A stretch of 64,000 nt of DNA from Vibrio taketomensis (GCF_009938165.1 NZ_AP019650.1:310001-374000), one strand, 5' to 3'; counted from the first letter of the stretch, positions 12,439 to 22,695 are shown. The notes: generated by a model not told the origin, from the sequence alone. Numbers and translations: made by a program.

Positions 12439-13443
12439 ATGAAAACGAAGATTTCGCTAGTTGCACTAGCACTAATGAGTGGCTCAGCGTCGGCACAACT
12501 TGCGGAGACAGCAGGCTTTGCTGGTGAGGTTTCTGTGAGCACTGGTTTTTACTCAATCGAGTCAAACCTAAATACACATGATGACAATGAGCAACTTGAA
12601 AGTTTAGATAACACTAACGACGCGGTAACCGGTGGTCTCCTTCTACCTTTGGGTAACCTTTCATACACCTTCGGTAGTGAACTGAACAAACAGTTTTACA
12701 TGGGTACATCTCGCGAAGATATCGCGACAGGTACGCTAGCATTTGAACTGGGTTACAAGTACAAACTAGCATCAGGTATGATCGTTGATGTATCGATTCT
12801 ACCAACCATTATGTCTGGTGAAGTGTGGGAAGACCCATTCAAGACTGACGGCAAACGCAGCACTACTGATGAAGATGGTAACGCTTACCGCCTAAAACTT
12901 GAAAATATTGCTGGCTCAAAATTCTCGGTCGATATGGCGTACGCGACCAAAGAGATCGATGATGAGAAATCAGGTTTTGCTCATAAAAATGCGAATGATG
13001 AGAAGCTAACGGCTGCTCAACGCAATGAGCTACGTCGTGATGCAGATGCGTTCTACTTCAGAACTGATTACAAATACATGGTTAACGAAACAACCATGCT
13101 TAAGCCACGTCTAACTTTCATTAGTGCAGATGCAGAAGGCGATGCGTACTCATTCAAAGGCTATGGCGTTGAACTAAGCTACTTTAAGTTCCTAGCTCGT
13201 CATCAGTTCGCATTGACCGCTGGCTTCAACACTCGCGACTACGATGCAGAAAACCCAATTTTCAACCAAACACGTGAAGACGATGAAATGAGCCTATTTG
13301 CGGCTTATGAATACGCTAACTTCATGGATTGGCAAGATTGGTCATTTGTTTCATTCGCAGGCTTTGGCAGCACAGATTCAAACATCGACTTCTACGATAA
13401 GAATGAACTGATCATGTCAGTGGGTATGAACTACCAATTCTAA
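12439..13443 (+). CDS. DUF2860-family outer-membrane beta-barrel protein
   Basis: Exported protein of 334 residues. A signal peptide covers residues 1 to about 19 (KTKISLVALALMSGSASA before QLAET). The mature part has many alternating hydrophobic/polar strands (LSYTFGSEL, LAFELGYKYKLA, MLKPRLTFISA, FALTAGFNTRDY). It ends in aromatic phenylalanine (SVGMNYQF), the outer-membrane barrel assembly signal. The sequence resembles the DUF2860 family common in vibrios, whose function is not established. It directly precedes the sugar-acid operon but has its own terminator, so co-function with it is speculative. A role as a channel is possible. Confidence 0.8.
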   Translation: MKTKISLVALALMSGSASAQLAETAGFAGEVSVSTGFYSIESNLNTHDDNEQLESLDNTNDAVTGGLLLPLGNLSYTFGSELNKQFYMGTSREDIATGTLAFELGYKYKLASGMIVDVSILPTIMSGEVWEDPFKTDGKRSTTDEDGNAYRLKLENIAGSKFSVDMAYATKEIDDEKSGFAHKNANDEKLTAAQRNELRRDADAFYFRTDYKYMVNETTMLKPRLTFISADAEGDAYSFKGYGVELSYFKFLARHQFALTAGFNTRDYDAENPIFNQTREDDEMSLFAAYEYANFMDWQDWSFVSFAGFGSTDSNIDFYDKNELIMSVGMNYQF

Positions 13444-13490
13444 TCGCTGTTGAGCTCTTAAATACGCTCAATTGAATAGTAAAAAGCCGC

Positions 13491-13516
13491 ATAATGCGGC
13501 TTTTTTGTTATTGTTG
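13491..13516 (+). terminator. DUF2860 gene terminator
   Basis: AAAAAGCCGC / GCGGCTTTTTT hairpin with an ATAAT loop, 48 bases after the stop. Confidence 0.92.
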
Positions 13517-13765
13517 TAGCAATTTAAATTCAGGCAATTTGTATTCAATGTCGCTAGATTTCCTTGATATTCACTAGGTGAGGCATTTTGAAGAATAAAA
13601 TTTATCGTACTAGCCCAACAAAACCTATCGGGTTTTAGCGCTTACTTAATAGCATTGTTAATTTTGTTAGGTGAATTAATCAGAATTATTGGTAGGTTAT
13701 AACGAGTAAGGTGAGCAGATACTAGATGAAGACGAAGGATGTTTCATGTATTCTAGTTTTAATTT

Positions 13766-13778
13766 CTTGTATTACATG
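13766..13778. promoter_or_regulatory. Candidate GntR operator upstream of dgoR
   Basis: CTTGTATTACATG is one mismatch from the symmetric pattern CTTGTnnnACAAG and ends just before the regulator's start codons. A better copy lies at 14555-14567 before dgoK. FadR-subfamily regulators typically recognise TnGTnnnACnA, so autoregulation is plausible. Confidence 0.5.
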
Positions 13779-13779
13779 A

Positions 13780-14506
13780 TTGAGCCATATGAAAACAACA
13801 CCAGTATCCAAAGCGTTAACAGAAGACATTGCCAATCTCATCATTTCTGGAAAACTTAGTTCAGATGATCAATTGCCAGGTGAGAATGAGATAGCACGTC
13901 AATTCGATAAATCACGAACTTCCGTCCGCTCTGCTTTACAGAGTTTAGCGTCAAAAGGCATGATCATTATTCAACCAAGAAACGTTCAACTGTTGCACCT
14001 GTTGAGCAATGGAATTGGTTAGATAGTGATGTGTTGCGCTGGACTTCCCAAGTCAAGAGTAGTGACAGAGTGCTACGTCATTTGATTGCGACTCGACTAA
14101 TCTTCGAACCAAATATTGCAGCTCTAGCCGCTTTGAATGCTACCGGTAAAGATTTAGCAGAGATCGAAGAAGGTTACGAAATTATGCGTGATGCGAAAGC
14201 TGAAATGAACCGTGACAAATTTAACCAAGGTGATATTCGCTTTCACAACGCAATTATTCATGCTTCTCACAATCCTTTTTAACTGCTCTAGGTCATATGT
14301 TGGCTGTAACGATGGAACTCTCTTTGCAAATACATTGGAAGAAGATGTGAGCCTAAGCGGCCCCGCTGCAAGAACACTGGGATGTACTCGATGCGATTCG
14401 AATGCGTGATGCGGAAAGTGCACGTGCTCGTATGAGGGAAATGGTGTTAGTTTCGATGCGTAAAGTGCTACCAGATGTCCCTGATTTTGTTTCTTTAATT
14501 CGATAA
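13780..14506 (+). pseudogene. dgoR: GntR/FadR-family regulator of galactonate genes, frameshifted
   Basis: N-terminal winged HTH of the GntR family (ALTEDIANLIISGKLSSDDQ, then LPGENEIARQFDKSRTSVRS) followed by an FCD-type effector domain. It precedes a dgo operon and matches the DgoR-type layout. The reading is broken about four times: near 13982, 14280, 14338 and 14362. Each break is repaired by restoring one base (A, T, A, C). With those restored, one continuous protein of about 240 residues ends SMRKVLPDVPDFVSLIR at 14506. Starts at TTG 13780 or ATG 13789 are possible. The conserved protein on both sides of each break argues for recent inactivation or consensus error rather than old decay. 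Confidence 0.8.
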
Positions 14507-14554
14507 TAGATTTTAGGTTTTGATCACACACCTAGTCTAAAAACACCTATCATA

Positions 14555-14567
14555 CTTGTCATACAAG
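14555..14567. promoter_or_regulatory. GntR-family operator before dgoK
   Basis: CTTGTCATACAAG is a perfect inverted repeat and contains TTGTCATACAA, an exact match to the FadR-subfamily pattern TnGTnnnACnA. It lies 14 bases before the dgoK ATG and 48 after the regulator's stop. It is the best candidate site for DgoR control of the catabolic genes. Confidence 0.65.
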
Positions 14568-14581
14568 ATGGGATTATATGT

Positions 14582-15467
14582 ATGACAAAAATAACAATCT
14601 TACCTAGTTGGGTTGCAGTTGATTGGGGAACCTCAAACTTTCGAGCGTTCCTCATGACCGAAGATGGCCAGTTATCGATAAAATAACGGCCTCTTGTGGA
14701 TTACTTAGTGTACCGACAGGTCAATTCTGAAACGTTTCGCCAATTATGCGAACCATGGTTAGGTTCGATTGAATCATTGCCTGTTTTACTTGGGGCATGG
14801 TGGGTCTCAGCAGGGATGGCTTGATGTCCCTTATGCAGAATTGCCTGTTTCGTCGAAGCTTTGAGTCAAAACCTAGGTGAAGTTGAACTTCCATGGGGTA
14901 ACAAAGGCTGGATAGTGACAGGAGTTACCGGCAGCAATAAACTCAACCTACCTGATGTAATGCGGTGAGGAGATCCAATTGATGGGTCTTGTTAGTCGCC
15001 TAGACCAAAGTAATACCACTGTAATTTTGCCAGGAACGCATAGCAAGCATGCCCGAATTGAGAATCGAGCATTGGCTTTTTTCAAACATTTATGACTGGC
15101 GAGTTGTTCTCAATTCTTAAGCAATACTCAATCTTAGGCCGTCAATTGCCTAAACAAGAAAACAATAAACACGCATTTATTCTGGTGTGGATGCTGCGCT
15201 CGAAGGTTCACTAAGTTCTGTTTGTTTTCGCCTCGTACTCAACGTTTGTTTAATCATATCGCTACTTCATGTAGAGAGTTATTTGTCTGGCTTATTGATC
15301 GGTGCGAATTGTCTTCGCTCAAGATCAAAAATCGGTGTATCTAGTGGGCGATGGCAAGTTATGCAACCTCTATCAAACAGCAATAGAGCACCTTGGAATG
15401 AACGCTGAGTTCTTGTCTGGGGATGATTGTTTCTAGCCGGATTAACAACTATCTATCAGCAAAGTAA
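14582..15467 (+). pseudogene. dgoK: 2-dehydro-3-deoxygalactonokinase, frameshifted
   Basis: DgoK phosphorylates 2-keto-3-deoxygalactonate at C6 with ATP. The N-terminal phosphate loop AVDWGTSNFRAFLM is intact. Restoring lost bases then gives, in order, GGMVGSQQGWLDVPYAELPV, MGLVSRLDQS, ILPGTHSKHA, GELFSILKQYSILG and a C-terminal GLTTIYQQ. Breaks are visible near 14672, 14738, 14795, 14806, 14855, 14965 and 15091, with more between 15200 and 15440. Where I could resolve them they are single-base losses in or next to short homopolymers (for example GGGGG read as GGGG). The stop is taken as TAA at 15465-15467, needing one more restored base. The gene lies directly before dgoA. Confidence 0.78.
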
Positions 15468-15477
15468 GGGATTCGCA

Positions 15478-16123
15478 ATGTTGCCTGAACAATTGATGAA
15501 AGAAGATGCTTTTAGTTCGTTACCACTTGTAGCAATTTTGCGAGGTATAACGCCTGAGCAAATCATCCCAGTGGCAAGCGCACTTATCGCAGAGGGTTAT
15601 AGGTTGATTGAAGTTCCTTTAAATAGCCCTGATGCGTTAACCAGTATTCGATATTTAGCAAAAGAGTTTGGTCATCAAGCCATCGTTGGGGCAGGGACAG
15701 TAACTAATATGCGGCAGTTAAATGAGGTTTTGGAGACAGGTGCTCGTTTGATTGTGACGCCAAATATGAATCCAGACGTAATTCGATGTGCTGCAAAAAT
15801 GGGTGTGTGACATTGCCTGGGGTGATGACTCCAACAGAAGCATTTACTGCACTTGAATATGGTGCTAGTGGGCTGAAGTTTTCCCCGCCGATTGCGTTGA
15901 ACCCCGATACTTAAAGGCCTTAAGAGCCGTTTTGCCAAAGCATGTAGCATGCTTACCCGTAGGTGGTATTAATGCTGATGCGACACAGATGAGTGAGTTT
16001 AGGCAAGCTGGCGCAAATGGTTTCGGTTTAGGTTCCGGCCTTTACAAACCGGGAATGGAATTAGAACAAATTATAACAAATGCCCGTCAATACCGTGACG
16101 CATGGGCTCTATCTAATAACTAA
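15478..16123 (+). pseudogene. dgoA: 2-dehydro-3-deoxy-6-phosphogalactonate aldolase, frameshifted
   Basis: Class I KDPGal/KDPG-type aldolase that yields pyruvate and glyceraldehyde 3-phosphate. Motifs are VAILRGITPEQIIPVASALI, LIEVPLNSPDAL, IVGAGTVTNMRQL, and after repair GLKIFPAD (the FP strand of this family) and CLPVGGINADATQM. Two one-base losses, near 15805 (after KMG) and 15883 (before FPAD), break it. AAGGGATTCGCAATG gives the ribosome site. The lysine that would form the Schiff base is just before the second break. The C-terminal part from 15932 is open to the stop. It follows dgoK, as in other dgo operons. Confidence 0.85.
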
Positions 16124-16141
16124 AACTCAAGGATATGTGAA

Positions 16142-17131
16142 ATGAAAAGACCCTTACCTCAATTCTTGTTTCGATGGCTGTACTGGGGCTTACAGGCTGT
16201 GAGAGAAAGAAGATAAAGTGCAAGTTATGAAAGTGGGTATAGGCGTGCCTGAATCCCATTTTGAATTTAAAGCGATGAAATCATTTGAAGCGTTTGTAGA
16301 GGAGCAAACCCAAGGTAAATTGGACGTACAGATTCACTCTAGCAATCAGTTGGGTAACGACCAAGAGGTGTTGGAGTCAATTAAGCTCAATACTGTCCAA
16401 ATGAATCTACCAGCTCCAGCAGTTATGGGGAATATTGTAAAAGAATTCAATATATTAGAGCTCCCATTTATTTTCCGACTGAAGACATTAAAACCAAGTT
16501 GTTGATGGGGAGGGTAAAGAGTTACTTCGTAGACTGGAAAATGCGGGCTATGTAGGCTTGGGTTATGGCAACTTTGGTTTCCGTCATGTAACCAATAGTA
16601 TCAAGCCGATCACGCAACTAAGTGATTTTGAGGGTTTGAAACTGAGAACGATGCAAAACCGTTCACATCTTGATGCTTTCCGTGCATTGGGGTCGAACCC
16701 AACACCAATGCCTTTCTCTGAACTTTTCTTCATTGCAGTTAGGTACTGTTGATGGTCAAGAGAACCCTTTCACCAACATTTATTCTCAACGCCTATTTGA
16801 AGTACAGCCTTATGCATCGGATACAGGACATGTATAGCTGGGTAGTCTTCGTCGTCGGTAAGAAATTCTACGACGGCCTTTCTCCAGAGCATCAACAAAT
16901 TCTTCAACAAGGTGCTGACTTAGCGAAAGAAGAAATGCGTTCTGCAGTACGTTTGCAAGATGAAGAATCACTACAAAAGATGATCGAGTCAGGCGTTAAA
17001 TTCCACAAACTTTCAGAAGCAGCGAAGCAAGAAATTCGTGAAGCGGTTGCCCTGTTGTAAAAGATCATGGTGATCAAATCGACCCTGCATTCTTTGCTGA
17101 GTTACAACAACAAGTTAACAAGCTTTCTTAA
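16142..17131 (+). pseudogene. dctP: TRAP transporter substrate-binding protein, frameshifted
   Basis: Extracytoplasmic solute receptor of a TRAP importer. With repair it has a lipoprotein-like leader ending LGLTGC, then VMKVGIGVPESHFEFKAMK, the DctP family stretches PFSELF and GTVDGQENPFTNIYS, and VVGKKFYDGLSPEHQ. It ends QQQVNKLS. About seven breaks occur: near 16150, 16210, 16476, 16506, 16735, 16830 and 17055. Five fit one-base losses. Those at 16735 and 16830 fit two-base losses; at 16830 a TA repeat unit seems missing. It would bind the sugar acid, probably galactonate or a relative, by operon context. Confidence 0.82.
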
Positions 17132-17185
17132 TACGAACGGGGCGAGTTCTCGCCCTATTATCTGTCGATTATATCGAGATTCGTT

Positions 17186-17691
17186 ATGTCTAAATTGTCA
17201 AAAGTCTTTGTGAGGAATTTGAAGAATACTTAAGTGTGGCGTTATTTCTTGCGCTAATCATTCTGTGTCTTCTTCAGATTTTATTCCGCTTTGTATTCAA
17301 CTTTTCTTTGTCTTGGACAGAAGAGTTAGCTCGCTATGTATTTATCGCTTTGGTTTATGCAGCTTCATCACTCGCAGTAATTAAAGGTGCTCATGTTCGG
17401 GTTGAGATCATTGATAACTTTGTAAAAGGCAACCAAGTATTACCTAGACCAAGTAATTGAAGCCTCTTGTGCGTTTATGATTTACGTGGGAATTTATGGT
17501 GTTGAAATTACTGTCGAAGCTTTGCGTGTATCGCAGGTTACACCTGCTTTAGGTTGGCAGATTGGTTGGGTTTATATGATTGTCCCAGTCTTTTCTTTCT
17601 AATTTCTTTACGTCTAATTCAGCGTATGTATCAACGTTATCAAAATCGTGATGCGCTGATTGTGAGCCAGAACGATTCGGAGGTTCAGTAA
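17186..17691 (+). pseudogene. dctQ: TRAP transporter small membrane subunit, frameshifted
   Basis: Four-helix small subunit of the TRAP importer. Visible stretches are FLALIILCLLQILFRFVFNF, SLSWTEELARYVFIALVYAA, and after repair EASCAFMIYVGIYGVEITVE and YMIVPVFFFLISLRLIQRM. Breaks occur near 17224 (a lost G in TTGGAAGAA), 17434-17452 (two) and 17597 (a lost T). The repaired stop TAA at 17689-17691 overlaps the ATG of the large subunit by one base, so translation was probably coupled. Confidence 0.8.
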
Positions 17692-18957
17692 TGTTTTCAT
17701 TTGGTATAACCATGTTGATTTTCGTAGCATTACTGTTTGTCGGTATGCCGATTGCGATCTGTATCGGTATGTCGACCCTCGCTGCGCTGTTAATGAATGA
17801 TATTTCCGGCGGATTTATTGCTCAGATCTCATTTTCAGGTTTGGACTCATTTACCTATTTAGCCATTCCTATGTTTATTATGGCTGGTTTCGTTATGGAA
17901 ACTGGTGGTTTGTCACGTCGTATTGTAGGTTTCGCATCAACATTAGTCGGCCGAACAACAGGTGGTCTTGGTATTGTAACGGTTATCGCATGTATGTTCT
18001 TTGCTGCGATTTCAGGGTCTTCACCAGCAACCGTGGCGGCGATCGGTTCGATGATGGTGCCTTCGATGATCGAGAAAGGTTATAACCGCCACTTCGCAGG
18101 TGCGCTAACCGCCTCGGCAGGCTCCTTAGGTATTCTGATTCCACCATCAATTCCAATGATTATCTATGCTGTAACTGCAGAAATCTCCATTGGTGACATG
18201 TTCTGCCGGTTTTATTCCAGGAGGAATGGTTGGTCTCGGTCTTATTTTAACAGTATATCTAATTGCAAAAACGTGGTTATGTCGGCATGGCTGAAAAGTT
18301 TGACAGTAAGAAAGTATGGTCGGCTTTTGGGATGCAAAATGGGCTTTATTAACGCCAGTAATTATTTTGGTGGTATTTATTCAGGTGTGTTTACTGCAAC
18401 TGAAGCGGCTTTTATTACTGTTATTTACACTTTAGTTGTTAGCCTATTTGTTCATAAAGAAATCACGCTTAAAGATATTCGCCCAATCGTAGTTAAATCC
18501 GCGATAACAACAGGCTGTGTAATCATTCTCGGCTTTGCTACGGCATTTGCGCGTTATTTAACAATGAGCCAAATCCCTCAGATGATTGGTGAAGCTATTC
18601 TTCAAGTTACAGACAACCCAACAATCATTCTGTTAATTTTCGTGGCATTGATCATGTTCACAGGTCTGTTTATTGAGACCGCAGCACAGATCCTAATCTA
18701 TACCTCTATTCTTACCAATTTTGGTTCAATTGGGTATTAGTCCTACCACTTCGGTATCATTTGATTGTAGGTACTGAGCTTGCGCTTATCACGCCACCAG
18801 TTGGGTTAACTTGTTTGTGGCAAAAGGCATAACTGGTTCTTCAATGGTTCAGTTATCTCGTGCAGTTGTGCCTTTCCTTATCAGTATGTTGTTAGTTCAA
18901 ATTGCTTTGGTTTTCTTACCAAGCGTTATCACCTTTCTACCAGATTTAGCTAAATAG
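17691..18957 (+). pseudogene. dctM: TRAP transporter large permease, frameshifted
   Basis: Large membrane subunit, the ion-coupled transport channel. The first 170 residues are intact and typical of DctM: FVALLFVGMPIAICIGMS, SFTYLAIPMFIMAGFVMETG, ISGSSPATVAAIGSMMVP, SAGSLGILIPPSIPMI. A stretch at 18202-18365 is read in wrong frames and returns to the right frame after several losses summing to three bases, so the long ORF is misleading there. Further breaks follow 18722. Repair gives VGTELALITPPVG and ITGSSMVQLSRAVVPFLISM. The gene ends at 18957. Confidence 0.8.
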
Positions 18958-18963
18958 AGTAGT

Positions 18964-20102
18964 ATGAAAATTGTGTTATGAAACATTTTTAGTCCCACCA
19001 CGCTGGTGTTTTTGAAACTAGAAACAGATACAGGTTTAGTTGGCTGGGTGAGCCAGTTCTTGAAGGGCGAGCACATACCGTGCAAGCGGCTGTCGATGAG
19101 TTGATGGATTACGTTATCGGTAAAGACCCTCGTGATATCGAAGATATATGGAATGTACTATATCGCTCAACATTTTATCGTGGTGGTCCTGTTTTGATGA
19201 GTGCCTTGTCTGGTATTGATCAAGCTCTTTGGGACATTAAAGGTAAGACCTGAACGTACCTGTTTATCAGCTACTAGGTGGGAAATGCAGATTCTATTCG
19301 TACTTATTCATGGATTGGTGGTGACCGTCCAGATGATGTTGCTCGTATGGCCAAAGAACGTATGGAATTAGGTTTTACTGCGATAAAAATGAATGGCACT
19401 GAAGAGTTAAACTTTATTGATGATTACAGCAAAGTAGATGCGGTTCTTGAGCGTGTGCAAGCTGTACGTGATGCGACGCACAAGGATATGGGTATCGGTA
19501 TCGATTTTCATGGGCGTGTACATAAAGGTATGGCAAAAGTCTTGATGCGTGAACTAGAGCCTATGCGACCAATGTTTGTTGAAGAACCTGTATTGCCGGA
19601 ACATTTAGATGCGATTCATGAAATTGCTCAATATGGTGCGATTCCTATTGCTACAGGTGAGCGTATGTTTAGCCGTTGGGATTTCAAAACGCTACTACAG
19701 CGTGGTGGGTTGATATCATTCAGCCAGACCTTTCTCATGCTGGTGGTATTACTGAAGTTAAAAAATTGCGGCTATGGCAGAAGCATTCGATGTTGCATTA
19801 GCACCACATTGTCCGCTTGGGCCTGTAGCTCTTTCTTCATGTATTCAGGTAGATGCTGTTTCACTAAATGCTGTGATTCAAGAGCAAAGCATAGGTATTC
19901 ACTATAATCAGGGCTGTGATGTTCTAGATTATGTGAGAAACAAAGAAGTATTCACCTTTAAAGAGGGTATTGCGAGCTACCAACAGGCCCAGGCTTAGGC
20001 GTCGATATTGATGAAGAGTTCCTGCGCGAAATGACCAAAGAGGGACATCGTTGGCGCAATCCTGTATGGCGTCACAAAGATGGCTCATTTGCGGAGTGGT
20101 AA
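18964..20102 (+). pseudogene. dgoD: D-galactonate dehydratase, frameshifted
   Basis: Enolase-superfamily enzyme converting D-galactonate to 2-keto-3-deoxygalactonate. Repaired sequence closely follows Dgo[54 protein letters not shown] (metal ligand region), [58 protein letters not shown], and a C-terminal WRNPVWRHKDGSFAEW. About eight breaks are seen, near 18979, 19010, 19049, 19252, 19285, 19708, 19765 and 19982; most read as single-base losses. The longest intact piece is 19278-19707. It identifies the operon as galactonate-type with good confidence. Confidence 0.88.
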
Positions 20103-20104
20103 TT

Positions 20105-21789
20105 ATGGCTAACTGTGGAAACTGCGGCAACTGTGGCTCTCACTTTAGCTCAATTCTACAGGGCGATGACGGTGCGCTAAAACGCGCACTGTATAAATCG
20201 ATGGGTCACACGGATAGTGACCTTCGAAAACCTGTTATCGCTGTTGTAAATAGCTACACCAATGCCACACCAGGTCACGTGAACTTAAATGATGTCGCCA
20301 AACAAGTAATAGATGGGGTACGTGAAGCCGGTGGTGTACCGATGATGTTTGGCACTATTGCACCATGCGATGGTATCGCAGAGGGGCATCTTGGAATGCG
20401 CTATATTCTTGCAGCTCGAGAAGTGATCACCGCATCTATCGAAATTATGGTGAGGGCTCATCGATTTGATGGCATGGTGTTGCTTGGATCTTGCGATAAA
20501 ATTGTACCAGGAATGCTAATGGCGGCGGCTCGTTTGGATATTCCAGCGATTCTAGTCAATGGTGGTCCGATGTATCCAGCAGAATATCAAGGTAAGCATT
20601 GGGATGGAAACATCGTTACCGAAGCGATTGGCTGGAAGCAACGCGGTGAAATCAGTGAAGAAGAGTTTCGTCATATTGAAGATATCGCAGAGCCAGGGCC
20701 TGGTTCATGCACAATGTACGGAACAGCCAATACAATGTCTTGCCTTGCTGAATCATTAGGTATGAGTTTACCACAGACATCAACCATTCCAGCGATTGAC
20801 TCTGAACGATTCAAAGTCGGTTTTAGTGCAGGTCAGAGAGTTGTTCAACTGGTACATAATGGTACCACTGCCCGTCAAATACTAACGAAAAAGCGATTCA
20901 CAACGCGATGTGTACATTGCTAGCTACAGGGGATCGACAAATGCAATTTTGCACCTTCAAGCAATTCACTATGAAGCGGGCTTAGGTAATTTATCTTTGA
21001 GTGAATTTGATAAATTAAGTCGCAAAATTCCATTGTTAGCGGCTATTTATCCTGCTTCTGAGTACGACATGATTGATTTCCATCGCCGGCGGCATTGCTG
21101 CGGTTGAAAAGCAGTTGGCGAGTCAATTGGAGCTTGATGCACTCACTGTTGCTGGTACTAAAGCGCAAGCATTGGATCAGGTAACATTATTAGATGAAAA
21201 TCCAGTTATCAGTCCTCTTGATAAGCCGATAAAACCCGATGCAGGCGTTGCAGTTTTGAATGGTAATATTTCGCCATTAGGTGCAGTTATCAAACCAGCA
21301 GCAGTTCCGGCTCATATGTATGAATTTCAGGGCCTGCGATTGTGTTTGACTCTGAACAAGAAGCGATCGATCGTATTCAACAAGGAGGCATTGAAAAGGA
21401 AGCGTACTCGTTTTACGTTATGAAGGGCCTAAGGGTGGTCCGGGAATGCCAGAAATGTATAAGCCAATGAAATTTTTGGAAGGAATGGCTTTGTCAAATG
21501 ATTGTGCGTTGATTACTGATGGGCGTTTCTCTGGGTCGAATCGAGGTTTGTTTGTGGGGCATATTTCACCAGAAGCGGCAGATGGTGGTGTAATAGGTCT
21601 GATAAAAGATGGCGATCAAATCAAAATAAACATTTCAGAACGAACTCTTAGTCTATTGGTAGATGAAGCAGAAATTCAGAATCGATATACCGAATGGAAA
21701 CCGCTGACAAAACAAGTTCCATCGGGCTTTCTAAATCTTTACCGTGAGCGCGCTGCGTCTGCAGTGAGGGGCAGTATTACGATGAATAA
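20105..21789 (+). pseudogene. IlvD/Edd-family sugar-acid dehydratase, frameshifted
   Basis: Fe-S dehydratase of the IlvD/Edd family, which removes water from dihydroxy or sugar acids. Family cysteines are in APCDGIAEGHLGM, LLGSCDKIVPGML and GPGSCTMYGTANTMSCLAES. The C-terminal part has FEGMALSNDC-like and LITDGRFSGSNRG stretches. The N terminus carries an odd cysteine repeat, NCGNCGNCGSHF. Breaks near 20890, 20930, 21088, 21332, 21400 and 21776 fit one-base losses. The last removes the natural stop, so the reading runs into the next gene; the repaired stop is TAA 21787-21789, overlapping the next ATG by eight bases. The substrate is unknown: a galactonate-related acid, arabinonate or xylonate are all possible. 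Confidence 0.78.
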
Positions 21790-22676
21790 AGTATATCTTC
21801 CCGAAGAATTGGCAGGAGTTAACCCGATTGCAGCAATGCCATTCACTGTTGATGGTCATGTTGACTTAGTCTCGTTTACCAACATGATTAATCATTTAGT
21901 TAATACAGGTTGTAATGGTATTACTCTGTTTGGAATCGCGAGTGAGTTCTACAAATTAACAGAAAGAGAAAGAGCAACTTGCTAGTCTCTTTGTTCAATT
22001 GTTGCCAATAGCCCTGTATATAGCTGCATTTCAGTCACTGATCATGCGACAGAGGTTGCGATAGAGAGGCTAAATTTTATCAGCAGCTTGGAGTAATTGT
22101 TTAATGTTACTTCCTCCGTTCTTCCTGAAACCTACGACGGAGCAAATTGTCCATCATATTTGTGCCGTGCTAGATGCGGTAACAATTCCGGTGTTAGTTC
22201 AGTATGCACCAGGCGAAACAGGACTGGATATTCCCCTCAAGCAATGGCCGAAATCAGTGTCGTTATCCTCATGCGGTATTTAAAATTGAGTGTAATCCTC
22301 CAGTTGAGTATTGCCGAGAGTTATTGCGCTACAAACCAGATTCGGTAATTTTAAACGGATATGCAGGTCTGTATATGATGGACATGTTGGATGTTGGCGG
22401 GAAGGGGTAATGCCGGGATGTTCTTTTACTGAAATATATAGAAATATATCGTTTATATCAAAAGGTGAGGTAGAACAAGCTAAGCAATTGCATGCTAACT
22501 TACTTAACTTTATTCAGCGCTGGATGAGTCACTGTGAGTATATTATTAAAGTAGAAAAACAGATCTTAGCGACACGCGGGATTATTAGTCATAATTATTG
22601 CCGTCTGCCGAGTTTTGATGTGGGTGAGAATCAAATAGAAGTTGATGAATTTATGATACTTTTGGAAGTATCTTAA
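21782..22676 (+). pseudogene. DapA-family aldolase, frameshifted
   Basis: Dihydrodipicolinate-synthase/N-acetylneuraminate-lyase superfamily protein, probably a 2-keto-3-deoxy sugar-acid aldolase. The N terminus VNPIAAMPFTVDGHVDL and the stretch NGITLFGIASEFYKLT are intact. Repair gives LMLLPPFFLKPT, HHICAVLDAV, PVLVQYAPGETGLDI, and a C-terminal half ending MILLEVS. At least six one-base losses are seen between 21980 and 22465. The piece from about 22470 to the stop is open. It ends the operon before a bidirectional terminator. A second aldolase beside DgoA suggests the operon handles two keto-deoxy acids or two stereoisomers. Confidence 0.75.
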
Positions 22677-22695
22677 ATAATTTATCTATTTTATT

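Noticed and set aside
18202..18365. A novel middle domain in the TRAP large permease
   Set aside because: The odd sequence is an out-of-frame reading; shifting frames recovers normal DctM sequence.
20051..21985. A natural dehydratase-aldolase fusion protein
   Set aside because: A single restored base gives a normal overlapping stop/start junction.
13780..22676. Programmed frameshifting as the cause of the many breaks
   Set aside because: There are far too many breaks at unrelated sequences, without slippery heptamers or consistent direction signals.
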